Assembly: GCF_021245985.1 (NCBI RefSeq)
Contig: NZ_JAJQXA010000001.1
Location: 62,001 to 126,000 of the forward strand
Origin: Flavobacterium soyae
GTDB lineage: Bacteria; Bacteroidota; Bacteroidia; Flavobacteriales; Flavobacteriaceae
Reading direction: 5' to 3'
DNA: 64,000 nt
A program made the position numbers and the translations under genes. Of the stretch, positions 49,578 to 59,423 are shown piece after piece (positions within the stretch are counted from its first letter, which is position 1; each line of letters starts with the position of its first letter). Under the pieces are notes generated by a model, which saw only the letters and a program-made list of their open reading frames with translations, was not told the origin of the DNA and did not search any database.

Positions 49578-51425
49578 ATGAAAAAACTAGCCTTTCTAAT
49601 CTTGTTTCTTACAGCAATAGCCTGCCAGAAAAAAGAACAAACAGAAAAACCAACCAGCGTTGTTGATGAGCACAGTTATTCTAAACCAGAACTTGCTGTA
49701 GTTAAACACCTTGATCTTGACATCAAAGTTGATTTTGACACACAGACAATTTCAGGAAAAGCTTCGTGGACGATTGACAACATCAGCAAAGGAAACGAGA
49801 TTATTTTCGACGAAAACACACTAAACATTACCAAAGTAACTTTAGGTGACGATGAAAAAGAAACCAAATTTGAACTAGGGAAAGACGTCGAATTTCACGG
49901 AAAACCTCTTCACATTACCATTGAACCAAATACAACCAAAGTAAACATCTATTACAGCACAACTAAAGATGCTGTTGCATTACAATGGCTTTTACCGGCA
50001 CAAACTGCAGACAAAAAGAAACCTTTCCTTTTCTCTCAAGGAGAAAGCGTTTGGTCAAGAACATGGATTCCATGTCAGGATTCACCGGGAATTCGTTTTA
50101 CCTATAATGCAAAAGTTACCGTTCCTAAAGATTTATTAGCCGTAATGAGCGCTGTAAATCCGCAGAAGAAAAATGATACCGGAGTTTATACTTTTAAACA
50201 AGACAAAGCAATTCCGTCTTATTTAATGGCGATTGCAGTTGGAGATATTGAATTTCAATCTATCGACAACAGAACCGGAGTTTATGCTGAACCATCAATG
50301 CTGAAAAAATCGGCTTGGGAATTTGCAGAACTTGGAAAAATGGTTGTCGCTGCAGAAAAACTTTACGGCCCTTACCGTTGGGGACGTTATGATGTATTGG
50401 TTTTACCTCCAAGTTTCCCTTACGGAGGAATGGAAAATCCAAATTTAACTTTCTTAACTCCGGGTGTTATTGCAGGCGACCGCTCGTTAACTAGCTTATT
50501 AGCACACGAATTAGGCCACAGCTGGAGCGGAAACTTAGTTACAAACGCAACCTGGGACGATATTTGGTTAAACGAAGGTTTTACAACTTATGTAGAACAC
50601 CGTATTGGAGAAGCTATTTTTGGGAAGAAAGAATTTGAAATGCAAAATGTTATCACCAACAAAGAATTAGTTGATAATGTAGCAGAATATGGAGATACAA
50701 GTCCAGATACAAGACTTAAAGTTTCGCTGACAGGAAGAAACCCTGACGACGGAATCAGTCAAATTCCTTACGTAAAAGGATATGCCTTTTTAAGAGTTAT
50801 TGAAAACGCTGTTGGACGTGACAAATTCGATCCGTTCATTAAGAATTATTTTGATTCACATGCTTTCAAATCAATTACTACAGAAGATTTCGTGAAATAT
50901 TTAAACGAAAACCTTATCAAAGGCGACAAAACATTAGCTGATAAAATCAAATTAGAAGACTGGATTTACAAACCGGGAATTCCATCAAATATTCTTCCAG
51001 TAAGTTCAGTGGATTTTGATGCTATCGACAAAATTCAAAAAAGCTGGAGAGAAACTGGTGTTGCAGGTTTAAGCAAAAAAATTACAACTACAGCAGAAAA
51101 ACAGCACTTTATAGATCATCTTCCTGCTGATATCACAGCAAAAGAAATGGAAGCAATTGACAATGAATTCAACTTTACAAAAGGCGGAAATTTCATCATC
51201 AAGCGCCAATGGTTTGTTCAGGCACTAATTCACCAATACAAACCTGCTTATCCTGCAATTGAACAATTTTTAATTGGAATCAGCAGAACAGGATCTGTGA
51301 TGATGCTTTATAAAGAAATGGTAAAAACACCTGAAGGAAAAGTTTGGGCACAACAGATTTTTGACAAAGCAAAATCCGGTTATCACGCAACAACTATTCA
51401 GGCTGTTGAAGGTATTTTGAAATAA
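49578..51425 (+). CDS. M1-family aminopeptidase, lipoprotein
   Basis: With the start at 49578 this is a 615-residue lipoprotein (LTAIAC, Cys16); the ATG at 49539 would add 13 residues ahead of the signal. M1 motifs: exopeptidase signature GGMEN (283-287), zinc site H310-E-L-G-H314 and E333 in LNEGFTTYVE. The C-terminal helical domain resembles that of leukotriene A4 hydrolase. It would trim N-terminal residues of peptides in the periplasm or at the surface. Transcribed alone. Confidence 0.93.
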   Translation: MKKLAFLILFLTAIACQKKEQTEKPTSVVDEHSYSKPELAVVKHLDLDIKVDFDTQTISGKASWTIDNISKGNEIIFDENTLNITKVTLGDDEKETKFELGKDVEFHGKPLHITIEPNTTKVNIYYSTTKDAVALQWLLPAQTADKKKPFLFSQGESVWSRTWIPCQDSPGIRFTYNAKVTVPKDLLAVMSAVNPQKKNDTGVYTFKQDKAIPSYLMAIAVGDIEFQSIDNRTGVYAEPSMLKKSAWEFAELGKMVVAAEKLYGPYRWGRYDVLVLPPSFPYGGMENPNLTFLTPGVIAGDRSLTSLLAHELGHSWSGNLVTNATWDDIWLNEGFTTYVEHRIGEAIFGKKEFEMQNVITNKELVDNVAEYGDTSPDTRLKVSLTGRNPDDGISQIPYVKGYAFLRVIENAVGRDKFDPFIKNYFDSHAFKSITTEDFVKYLNENLIKGDKTLADKIKLEDWIYKPGIPSNILPVSSVDFDAIDKIQKSWRETGVAGLSKKITTTAEKQHFIDHLPADITAKEMEAIDNEFNFTKGGNFIIKRQWFVQALIHQYKPAYPAIEQFLIGISRTGSVMMLYKEMVKTPEGKVWAQQIFDKAKSGYHATTIQAVEGILK

Positions 51426-51477
51426 AAGATAATTACGAATAACTCCGTTTTATAGCTGCATTTCAATTTGTATTTCA

Positions 51478-51869
51478 TATCCCAGAGGGATTTCATATCG
51501 GTAGAAAAAAATATAACGCATTAAAATTATTTGTCCCTCCGGGCAATGTCATTAAGTTAAGCTTTTAGAAAATAAAATTATTGCAAATCAAATCCGTGTT
51601 TATCTGCGTTTTTACGAAGTAAATCTGTTTTATCCGCGTCACAATTAGACGCTGATTTTACTGATTCGCTAAAGCGAAAACGCTGATAAAAACTGATTTT
51701 TCTAATGACTTTCTTAATTAAACTGTTAAGTAATTTTATAGATTTCCTCTTAACTTAATGACATTGCCCGTCAGAGACTATACGTTATGTCGAATTGGTC
51801 TAGTTCCTGACGGAACAATAAAAACGATCGTAATTTTTCTTTCTACCGATATGAAATCCCTCTGGGATA
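51478..51869. repeat. Nested inverted-repeat element (about 390 bp)
   Basis: The outer arms are perfect over 30 nt (51478-51507 and 51840-51869). Inside lie perfect 21-nt arms (51541-51561 and 51749-51769). The centre (about 51590-51705) holds further repeat-like units such as CCGTGTTTATCTGCGTTT and a TTCGCTAAAGCGAA palindrome. No protein-coding potential is visible. It fills most of the 550-nt gap between the aminopeptidase and the glycosyltransferase. Confidence 0.85.
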
Positions 51870-51974
51870 AATTATAATTATTTAAATCCTGATTATATTT
51901 TTAGGGAATTTACAAAACAAAACTGTATACTAAGACCAAAAGCCGAGACCGTGACTGAAAACTGAGACTGAAAA

Positions 51975-53219
51975 CTAAATTTTATTCTTCGCTTCAATCC
52001 ATTTTGACATATACATTGTGCTTTTATAAGCATGAAACTGCAATAAATTACCCATAAAATTATGAAGACGATGACTTTTGGAATCCGCCAATAATGAATT
52101 TACCAAAGACACCAATTCATTTGAATATTTATCTTTCTGATAACATTCATTAATAATGGCAACACCGTTTTTTTGAGTTTGTTTCCAAAGATTTTCATCC
52201 TGATAAAGTACAATTGCTTTTTTGGCAAATTCAAGCACATCATCTTCTATAAATCCGCTCCAAGGTAAATTTGCATGCATCGCTTCTGAACCAATTGAAG
52301 TAGTTATACTTGGCGTTCCGCATTGCATGGCTTCTAATAATTTCCCTTTTAAACCAGCCCCAAAACGAATTGGTGCCAAAACAACTCGTGCTTTCTTCAC
52401 CACTTCGTTTGCATCCTCTGCTCTTCCCATAATAAAAAAACCATTTTTAGGCTGATGCAGCTGCAATACTTTTTGTGACGGATAAGCGCCATAAACTTCT
52501 AAAACAGCTTCGGGAAATTCCTCTTTTATCGAAGGCCAAATCGCTTCTTTTAAGTATTGAACTGTATTCCAATTGGGCTCATGAAGAAAATTTCCAATAA
52601 AAACAAAATTCTTACGGTCTTCAAATGAAGGCAATTTCAAAAGATCATTCTCAGACATTTTATCTACTAAAAAAGGAAGATAGAAAAGTAAAACTTTATT
52701 TATTCCGAAAACATCTTGAAGGATATTCATTTCAAATTCAGAAATAATCAAAGATAAATCACATCTTAAAATACTGGCAATTTCTCGTTTTGCCACTTCT
52801 TCAGAAAACAAATCTACTATTTCAAAATCTCGATTTTCTTTAAAAGCTTTTTGTCGTGCCGTTCGCAGACAATGCAAATCTTCAGTATCTAAAATTCTGA
52901 TTGCATTTGGGCAGTTTTCAGCTACCCGCCAGCCGAATTGTTCCTCGATCATAAAACGATCAAACAAAACAACATTGGGATTTAATTCGATTATAAAATC
53001 ATCAAAGCTGGCAGAATTGAGTTCGATACTTTTTTTGGCAACTCCAAATTCAGACAAATTAACCATAAAATCGCTGTCTAAAGCCGCACTGGCAAAAGTG
53101 ATTTCAAATCCATTTGCTGCGAAAATAGAAATTAACTGCATCATCCTTCCGCCTGCCGCAGAAGAATTTGGCTCAGGCCAGACAAATCCAATTATAAGAA
53201 GTTTTTTTAGCTGATTCAT
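51975..53219 (-). CDS. Glycosyltransferase (GT4-like)
   Basis: With the start at 53219 this is a 414-residue protein; the upstream 27-residue extension (from 53300) overlaps the promoter region. The N-terminal domain has IIGFVWPEPNSSAAGGRMMQLISIF (GGRM near the nucleotide-binding loop). The C-terminal Rossmann domain has FVFIGNFLHEPNWNTVQYL, VLEVYGAYPS and APIRFGAGLKGKLLEAMQCGTPSITTSIGSEAM, a clear GT-B signature. Sugar donor and acceptor are unknown; no polysaccharide cluster is adjacent. Confidence 0.85.
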   Translation of the reverse strand: MNQLKKLLIIGFVWPEPNSSAAGGRMMQLISIFAANGFEITFASAALDSDFMVNLSEFGVAKKSIELNSASFDDFIIELNPNVVLFDRFMIEEQFGWRVAENCPNAIRILDTEDLHCLRTARQKAFKENRDFEIVDLFSEEVAKREIASILRCDLSLIISEFEMNILQDVFGINKVLLFYLPFLVDKMSENDLLKLPSFEDRKNFVFIGNFLHEPNWNTVQYLKEAIWPSIKEEFPEAVLEVYGAYPSQKVLQLHQPKNGFFIMGRAEDANEVVKKARVVLAPIRFGAGLKGKLLEAMQCGTPSITTSIGSEAMHANLPWSGFIEDDVLEFAKKAIVLYQDENLWKQTQKNGVAIINECYQKDKYSNELVSLVNSLLADSKSHRLHNFMGNLLQFHAYKSTMYMSKWIEAKNKI

Positions 53220-53300
53220 TGTAATATATTTCAACTTACAAAATAATGCTTTTTTGAGCGTAATTGCACGATATTTCCTGATTTTAGTAATAAAAAACAC

Positions 53301-53308
53301 TAATTTTG
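53301..53308 (+). promoter_or_regulatory. miaE promoter -7 element
   Basis: TAATTTTG matches TAnnTTTG. It overlaps an in-frame upstream start (53306), so the real miaE start is 53333. Confidence 0.7.
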
Positions 53309-53332
53309 CAAGAACTAAAATGTCGGGAAATT

Positions 53333-53914
53333 ATGTTGGGATTAAAATTAGCTACAGACCCTCGCTGGGTCAATATCGTCGAGTCGAATATTGAAGAAAT
53401 TTTAACTGATCATGCATGGTGCGAACAAAAAGCAGCCTCAAATGCAATCAGTATTGTGACTTATAACTCTGAATTAGAAGAACTAGTGACCGAAATGCTT
53501 GTAATTGCACGCGAAGAGCTGGAGCATTTACAAATGGTTCATGATGTTATAAAAAAACGCGGCCTTACTTTAGGACGCGAACGAAAAGACCATTACGTAA
53601 ATGAGCTTTTTAAATTCATGAAAAAAGACGGCAGCCGACGTGATGCGCTTTGCGACCGTTTATTATTTTCGGCCATGATCGAAGCCCGAAGCTGTGAGCG
53701 TTTTAAAGTGCTTTCAGAAAATATAAAAGACGAGGAATTAGCTAAATTTTATCGTGATTTAATGATTTCTGAAGCCGGACATTATACCACTTTTTTAGGA
53801 TTTGCCAGAAAATATCAGGACAATATCGACATCGATAAACGATGGAAAGAATGGATTGAATATGAAGGTTCTATTATTACCAATTATGGTAAAAAAGAAA
53901 CTGTTCACGGATAA
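53333..53914 (+). CDS. miaE: tRNA-(ms2io6A)-hydroxylase MiaE
   Basis: A 193-residue ferritin-like diiron enzyme: helix ligands in DHAWCEQKAAS (Glu31), AREELEHLQMVH (Glu62, His65), SAMIEARSCERF and ISEAGHYTTFLG, the MiaE pattern. It hydroxylates the isopentenyl group of ms2i6A37 in tRNA and needs oxygen. It is transcribed alone from a promoter that overlaps the preceding divergent start region. Confidence 0.92.
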   Translation: MLGLKLATDPRWVNIVESNIEEILTDHAWCEQKAASNAISIVTYNSELEELVTEMLVIAREELEHLQMVHDVIKKRGLTLGRERKDHYVNELFKFMKKDGSRRDALCDRLLFSAMIEARSCERFKVLSENIKDEELAKFYRDLMISEAGHYTTFLGFARKYQDNIDIDKRWKEWIEYEGSIITNYGKKETVHG

Positions 53915-53964
53915 ATTACGCTCTTTTTTTACTCTATTTTTTTATTTAAACACCACAAATTGCT

Positions 53965-56727
53965 ATGCAAAAAAGTAAATCCAGATCAATCGTATTCAAA
54001 ATTGCGAAGTATTTAGGGATAACTTTCGCCGTTATTTTAGCACTATTATTTTTAACGCCTATCGTTTTTGAAGATCAAATTAAAGAACAGATCAAAAAAA
54101 CAGCAAACGAAAGACTAAGCGCAGAACTTAATTATTCTGATGTTTCAGTTTCTTTTTTTCGTCATTTTCCATCTCTAACCTTAACCTTAGATAATTTAAG
54201 TCTTAACGGTTCTGCACCGTACAAAAATGAAAAATTCATTACTGCAAAAGAGGTTTCTTTTGGGATAAATGTAGCCAGTTTGATTTTTAGCAAATCGGTA
54301 AAAATTGACCAGATTTATCTATCAGACTCCTTTATCAATGTAAAAGTCAATCCAAACGGAGAAGCGAATTACAATATTTACAAATCACAAGCCAAAACCG
54401 CAGAAAAAAAAGACAGTACTGATACTGCTTTAAAACTGGAACGAATTGAGATTTTAAACAGTAAAATTATCTATGATGACAAATCAACAAAAGTCCATTT
54501 TGATGCTTTAGGTTTTAATTATTTAGGAAAAGGCGATTTAAACAAGGCAGTTTTCGATTTATACTCAAAAGCAAAAATTGAAAAATTAAATATTATTTAT
54601 GAAGATGAACCTTATTTAATGAATAAAAAAGTAGATGCTGATTTAATTACTAAAGTAAACATCAACTCCTTATCTTTTTTCTTCCAGCAGAATAACTTAA
54701 AAATCAATCAGCTTATGGTCGATTTTAAAGGAAAATTCGATATTTTAAAAGATGGTTACAATATGGATTTTGTAATTAAATCTGACAACAGTGATTTATA
54801 TGATGTATTTACAGCTTTTCCTCCAAAATATATTACATGGCTTTCTAAAACAGAATTAAAAGGAAATACCACTTTACTTTTTACTCTAAAAGGAGATTAT
54901 ATTACTTCGCAAAATATTGCTCCCGACTTAAATCTTGACGTAAAAATTGACAACGGATTTGTGAATTATAACAAAAGTGCTTTTCCTGTTTCTAATTTAA
55001 ATTTAGAAGTTCAAACAAAAGTTCCGTCTTTAAACCCGGATCTTTTAACTGTTGATGCAAAAAACCTATCCTTAAACATTAATAAGGATTATATAAAATC
55101 TAAATTCTTTGTAAAAGGTGCAAACACACCAGAAATTAATGCTGATCTTAAAGCTAAGATTGACCTTGGCAAATTAACAAAAGCACTCGGAATTCCTGAT
55201 ATAGAACTAAAAGGATCTTTAGCCGGAGATATCCAGGCGAACGGAAAATTCGATCAAAAAAATAAACTTTTCCCTGTTACAAAAGGTGTTTTTGACTTAG
55301 AAAATGGATATGTGAAAACAAAATATTATCCTAACCCAATTACCAATATTATTATAAAATCAAAAATCGACAATCAAAAAGGAACTTTTGAAGATTTAAC
55401 AATAAAGCTAAAACCTGCTCAGTTTACTTTTGAAGGAAAACCTGTTTTTGTAGAAGCTGATTTAAGCGACTTTAATGATTTAACATACGACATTAAAGCA
55501 AAAGGCGAATTGGACGTAAATAAAATCTATAAAGTTTTCTCTCAAAAAGGATTAGATTTAGACGGTTTTGTAAAAGCTGATTTAGTGTTAAAAGGAAAAC
55601 AAAGCGATGCCGAAAAAGGAAACTACAGTAAACTGCACAATAAAGGAACGCTGGAATTAAGAAACATAGGGATTTCATCAGAATATCTTCCTAAAAAATT
55701 CATTATTAAAGAAGGAATTTTCAAAATCAATCAGGATAAAATGTCATTTAATAATTTCCTGGCCGCCTACGGACAATCTGATTTTAAAATGAATGGCTAT
55801 CTGCAAAATGTTTTCAACTACGTAACAACAAATACAGGAGTTTTAAAAGGTTCGTTTAAAATTTCGGCACGATATATTAATGTAGATGAATTTATGTCGA
55901 ATACGTCTGCAGATGCTTCGGTAACAAAAAATTCAGCACCAAAACCAGAAACAAAAACTCAAACTACTGCACAAACCGGCGTTATCATTATTCCAACAAA
56001 CCTGAATTTACAATTATTGGCCAATGCCCAAAAAGTAAATTTCGACAAGTTAAACCTTCAAAATGCAACCGGACATTTAACCATGAATAAAGGTAAATTG
56101 ACCATGCAGAACACAGGATTTGATTTAATAGGCTGTAAGGTTGCAATGAATGCCAACTATCAGGCTGTAACACCGCAAAAAGCAAACTTTGATTATGCTA
56201 TAAAAGCATCGGATTTTGATATTAAAAGAGCATACAACGAAATTGAAGTTTTTAGAAAAATGGCAAGCGCTGCCGAAAAAGCACAAGGAATTGTTTCGTT
56301 AGATTATCAATTAAAAGGGCGATTAAATGGGAATATGGAACCTGTTTACCCTTCACTTGTTGGCGGCGGAACACTCTCTGTAAAAGATGTAAAAGTACGT
56401 GGATTAAAGATGTTCAATGCAGTAAGCAAACAAACAAGTTCTGAATCGATGAAAAATCCGGATGTTTCAAAAGTAGACATCAAAAGTACGATCAAGAATA
56501 ACATTATGACGGTAGAGCGCTTCAAATTTAAATTTGCAGGCTTTAGACCAAGAATTGAAGGAACAACAAGTTTAGACGGAAAACTGAATTTAAAAATGCG
56601 TTTAGGTCTGCCGCCATTGGGAATATTTGGAATCCCGCTAACCGTGACAGGAACTCAGGACAATCCTAAAGTAAAAGTGGGACGTAAAACTGAGGATTTG
56701 GAAGAAACTAAGGATACTGAAGATTAA
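53965..56727 (+). CDS. AsmA-family protein
   Basis: A 920-residue protein with an N-terminal membrane anchor (about residues 15-32) and a long periplasmic part typical of AsmA-like proteins: the N-terminal block with FRHFPSLTLTLDNLSLNG near 55-72, repeating beta-groove segments, and a conserved C-terminal region (AQGIVSLDYQLKGRLNG, IKNNIMTVERFKFKFAGFRPRIEGTTSLDGKLNLKMRLGLPP). AsmA-like proteins are thought to bridge the periplasm and help move phospholipids to the outer membrane. A short acidic tail (EDLEETKDTED) ends it. Confidence 0.88.
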   Translation: MQKSKSRSIVFKIAKYLGITFAVILALLFLTPIVFEDQIKEQIKKTANERLSAELNYSDVSVSFFRHFPSLTLTLDNLSLNGSAPYKNEKFITAKEVSFGINVASLIFSKSVKIDQIYLSDSFINVKVNPNGEANYNIYKSQAKTAEKKDSTDTALKLERIEILNSKIIYDDKSTKVHFDALGFNYLGKGDLNKAVFDLYSKAKIEKLNIIYEDEPYLMNKKVDADLITKVNINSLSFFFQQNNLKINQLMVDFKGKFDILKDGYNMDFVIKSDNSDLYDVFTAFPPKYITWLSKTELKGNTTLLFTLKGDYITSQNIAPDLNLDVKIDNGFVNYNKSAFPVSNLNLEVQTKVPSLNPDLLTVDAKNLSLNINKDYIKSKFFVKGANTPEINADLKAKIDLGKLTKALGIPDIELKGSLAGDIQANGKFDQKNKLFPVTKGVFDLENGYVKTKYYPNPITNIIIKSKIDNQKGTFEDLTIKLKPAQFTFEGKPVFVEADLSDFNDLTYDIKAKGELDVNKIYKVFSQKGLDLDGFVKADLVLKGKQSDAEKGNYSKLHNKGTLELRNIGISSEYLPKKFIIKEGIFKINQDKMSFNNFLAAYGQSDFKMNGYLQNVFNYVTTNTGVLKGSFKISARYINVDEFMSNTSADASVTKNSAPKPETKTQTTAQTGVIIIPTNLNLQLLANAQKVNFDKLNLQNATGHLTMNKGKLTMQNTGFDLIGCKVAMNANYQAVTPQKANFDYAIKASDFDIKRAYNEIEVFRKMASAAEKAQGIVSLDYQLKGRLNGNMEPVYPSLVGGGTLSVKDVKVRGLKMFNAVSKQTSSESMKNPDVSKVDIKSTIKNNIMTVERFKFKFAGFRPRIEGTTSLDGKLNLKMRLGLPPLGIFGIPLTVTGTQDNPKVKVGRKTEDLEETKDTED

Positions 56728-56791
56728 AAATTTAAAATCCAAATTTAGAAATTCCAAATTCCAATTCTCACGCTTAGAATAAATCTTATAG

Positions 56792-56832
56792 ACCTTTGTC
56801 AAAGTTTTGAATTTTGACAAAGGTTTTTTTTT
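56792..56832 (+). terminator. Intrinsic terminator after the AsmA-like gene
   Basis: ACCTTTGTCAAA (56792-56803) pairs with TTTGACAAAGGT (56813-56824), followed by a T run. It is nearly the same sequence as the terminator at 61522-61557. Confidence 0.88.
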
Positions 56833-56856
56833 ACGATTTTGTTCTCGCAATCTTTA

Positions 56857-56992
56857 GTCATTGCGAGGAACGAAGCAACCGCACTAACAATGACCCACAA
56901 TTGATTTAGCACGTGAGATTGCTTCGTTTCTCGCAAAGACCAATCTTTGCGGAGCTACTCGCGAAGATCCCTCGTTCCTCGGGATGACAAGA
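56857..56992. repeat. Dispersed palindromic repeat, second copy
   Basis: The 24-nt arms at 56857-56880 and 56917-56940 are complementary with four or five mismatches and share TTGCGAGGAACGAAGCAA with the element at 8528-8610. A third short piece (CGCGAAGATCCCTCGTTCCT) extends it to about 56992. It lies in the 360-nt gap before rpmA. Confidence 0.7.
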
Positions 56993-57033
56993 TTGTGGTT
57001 CCTTTATCTTAAAATCTTAAAGTAATAAAAAAC

Positions 57034-57065
57034 AAAAAACCCGATCTTTTCAGAACGGGTTTTTT
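57034..57065 (-). terminator. Intrinsic terminator after rpmA
   Basis: AAAAAACCCG pairs with CGGGTTTTTT around a 12-nt loop; read on the minus strand it ends the rplU-rpmA transcript. Confidence 0.88.
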
Positions 57066-57086
57066 ATAAAAAGTAAATCTTGTTAA

Positions 57087-57347
57087 TTATGCCTCAAAAG
57101 GAATAATAGAAACATAAGATTTGTTATCTCTTTTCTTTTGGAACTTAACAACTCCATCAACTTTTGCATGCAAAGTGTGATCTTTACTAATGTAAACGTT
57201 TTCACCTGGATTGTGTTTTGAACCTCTTTGTCTAACGATGATGTTTCCAGCAATAGCAGCTTGACCACCATAAATCTTAACGCCTAAACGTTTTGATTCT
57301 GATTCTCTACCATTCTTCGAACTACCGACACCTTTCTTGTGAGCCAT
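57087..57347 (-). CDS. rpmA: 50S ribosomal protein L27
   Basis: An 86-residue protein starting [20 protein letters not shown] with the typical L27 body ([38 protein letters not shown]). The start has no N-terminal cleavage extension of the Firmicutes type. It follows rplU by 24 nt in the usual order and shares its promoter and terminator. Confidence 0.98.
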   Translation of the reverse strand: MAHKKGVGSSKNGRESESKRLGVKIYGGQAAIAGNIIVRQRGSKHNPGENVYISKDHTLHAKVDGVVKFQKKRDNKSYVSIIPFEA

Positions 57348-57371
57348 GACGTATGAGTTTAAATATTGTTA

Positions 57372-57812
57372 TTATTCTTTAGTAGCTTCTTTTTTCGCTT
57401 TAGGAGCTGCTGCTTTTTTCACTTTAGGAGCTTCTACTTCTTCAGTAGCTGCTTCTTCTGCTACAACCGCTTTTTTAGCTGCTGCTTTTTTAGTTCCTCC
57501 TGCTGCAGTAATACCTTCAATTACAATTTGTGTAAGATATTGTCTGTGACCATTTCTTTTTTTGTATCCTTTTCTTCTTTTCTTTTTGAAAACGATAACT
57601 TTATCACCTTTTAAGTGTTGTAACACTTTAGCTTCTACTGAAGCACCTTCTATAGCTGGGGCGCCTAAAGTTACATTTCCATTATCATCTAATAAAAGAA
57701 CTTTGTCAAAAGAAACTTTTGAACCTTCTTCATTAGCTAAACGGTGAACATAAACCTTTAAGTCTTTGCTTACTTTAAATTGTTGCCCTGCTATCTCTAC
57801 GATTGCATACAT
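57372..57812 (-). CDS. rplU: 50S ribosomal protein L21 with Ala/Lys-rich tail
   Basis: The first 103 residues are standard L21 (MYAIVEIAGQQFKVSKDLKV, GDKVIVFKKKRRKGYKKRNGHRQYLTQIVIEGI). The last 43 residues form a low-complexity tail of Ala, Lys and Glu (KKAAAKKAVVAEEAATEEVE). Such tails occur in flavobacterial L21; the function is unknown. First gene of the rplU-rpmA operon. Confidence 0.98.
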   Translation of the reverse strand: MYAIVEIAGQQFKVSKDLKVYVHRLANEEGSKVSFDKVLLLDDNGNVTLGAPAIEGASVEAKVLQHLKGDKVIVFKKKRRKGYKKRNGHRQYLTQIVIEGITAAGGTKKAAAKKAVVAEEAATEEVEAPKVKKAAAPKAKKEATKE

Positions 57813-57842
57813 ACCAAATTGATTTATTGATTTTTAAGGTTG

Positions 57843-57872
57843 CAAATATACAACTAATAATTTACTGTGCAA
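57843..57872 (-). promoter_or_regulatory. rplU-rpmA promoter (-33 / -7)
   Basis: On the minus strand TTG (57872-57870), a 19-nt spacer and TATATTTG (57850-57843) give a full match to the flavobacterial promoter, 31 nt before the rplU start. Confidence 0.8.
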
Positions 57873-58015
57873 TCTCTTATAGTAAAAATATTTTAAGCTG
57901 TTTAATCGTTGTTTTTCAAGGCTTTTTAAAAGAATTTCATCCTCAATTAGAGGTAAAAGATTGTTAAATTGCAATCAAAACAAAGATAAACCTCTAAATG
58001 ATAATTAAAAAAAGT

Positions 58016-58023
58016 TATTTTTG
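58016..58023 (+). promoter_or_regulatory. Promoter -7 element for the M16 peptidase pair
   Basis: TATTTTTG matches TAnnTTTG, 65 nt upstream of the ATG at 58089. Confidence 0.55.
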
Positions 58024-58088
58024 ATGTAACTATAATCAACTCTTGGCTACCTACATATTTTACTAGGTATTTAAATTTATTAATCTTT

Positions 58089-59411
58089 ATGAAAAATTCG
58101 ATAATGATGTTAAGTGCAGCACTAATGCTTGGCGGAGTAGCTCATGCTCAAAAGGTGGCTTTTGAAGAATACAATTTAGATAACGGCATGCATGTTATTC
58201 TGCATAACGATCCTTCGGCACCTGTGGTCATTACTTCTGTAATGTATCATGTGGGTTCAAAAGACGAACGTCCGGATCGTACTGGTTTTGCACATTTCTT
58301 CGAACATTTATTATTTGAAGGAACTCAAAATATAAAACGCGGCGAATGGATGAAAATCGTTACCGCAAATGGCGGCGTGAACAATGCCAACACATCTGAC
58401 GACAGAACATATTATTATGAAGTTTTTCCATCAAACAATTTAGAATTGGGTTTATGGATGGAATCGGAAAGATTGATGCACCCAATTATCAATAAAATTG
58501 GAGTTGACACGCAAAATGAAGTGGTAAAAGAAGAAAAAAGAATGCGTTACGACAATCAGCCTTACGGAAATATTCTTCCGGAGGTTAAAAAGAATATGTT
58601 TAAAAATCATCCGTATCGCTGGACAACTATCGGTTCTATGAAAGATTTGGATGCTGCAACACTTGAAGAATTTCAGGCATTCAATAAAAAATTCTACACT
58701 CCAAATAATGCAGTTTTAGTAATTGCAGGAGATTTTGACAAAACAAAAGCTAAAGAATGGGTTCAGAAATATTTTGGACCAATTCCAAAAGGTGAAGATG
58801 TTAAAAAACAAACTTACACCGAAGAGCCAATTACACAGACCATTAAAGCAACTTACGAAGATCCGAATATCCAGATTCCGATGGTTGTGGCTTCATACAG
58901 AACGCCGTCAATGAAAACAAGAGACGCCAGAGTTTTAGATTTAATTTCATCGTATTTAAGTGACGGAAAAAGCTCTAAATTGTACAAAAAGATTGTCGAC
59001 GATAAAAAAATGGCGCTTCAAATTGGTGCCGTTGGTTTTAGTCAGGAAGATTACGGAACCTATATATTGTATGGATTGCCAATGGCGCCAAATACTACAG
59101 CCGATATTTTAAAAGAAATGGATGAAGAAATCGTAAAGCTTCAAACCGATTTAATTTCTGAGAAAGATTACGAAAAATTACAAAACAAATTCGATAACAA
59201 TTTTGTGAATGCTAATGCAAGCGTAGAAGGAATTGCAGAAAACCTGGCTTCGTATTATTTACTTTATGGAGATGTAAATTTAATTAACACCGAAATTGAT
59301 ATTTACCATTCTATTACGAGAGAAGAAATTAGAGAAGTTGCCAAGAAGTATTTAAACCCAAATCAGCGCTTAATTTTAGATTATATTCCTACCCCAAAAT
59401 CGCAAAACTAA
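58089..59411 (+). CDS. M16-family zinc metallopeptidase, catalytic subunit
   Basis: A 440-residue protein with a Sec signal (ends VAHAQ, residue 21). It has the inverted zinc motif H69-F-F-E72-H73 and the third ligand Glu149 in NEVVKEEKRM, which is spaced as in M16 enzymes. The second half is the usual inactive M16 C-domain. It pairs with the next gene, which lacks the zinc motif; bacterial M16B enzymes are often such heterodimers. It probably degrades peptides in the periplasm. Confidence 0.92.
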   Translation: MKNSIMMLSAALMLGGVAHAQKVAFEEYNLDNGMHVILHNDPSAPVVITSVMYHVGSKDERPDRTGFAHFFEHLLFEGTQNIKRGEWMKIVTANGGVNNANTSDDRTYYYEVFPSNNLELGLWMESERLMHPIINKIGVDTQNEVVKEEKRMRYDNQPYGNILPEVKKNMFKNHPYRWTTIGSMKDLDAATLEEFQAFNKKFYTPNNAVLVIAGDFDKTKAKEWVQKYFGPIPKGEDVKKQTYTEEPITQTIKATYEDPNIQIPMVVASYRTPSMKTRDARVLDLISSYLSDGKSSKLYKKIVDDKKMALQIGAVGFSQEDYGTYILYGLPMAPNTTADILKEMDEEIVKLQTDLISEKDYEKLQNKFDNNFVNANASVEGIAENLASYYLLYGDVNLINTEIDIYHSITREEIREVAKKYLNPNQRLILDYIPTPKSQN

Positions 59412-59423
59412 GAATATCGAATC

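Noticed and set aside
53306-53332. Earlier miaE start
   Set aside because: It lies within the TAATTTTG promoter element, so it cannot be in the mRNA leader as a start.
57366-57614. Ser/Phe-rich open frames on the plus strand opposite rplU
   Set aside because: They are the complement of the Ala/Lys-rich tail of L21; composition alone explains them.
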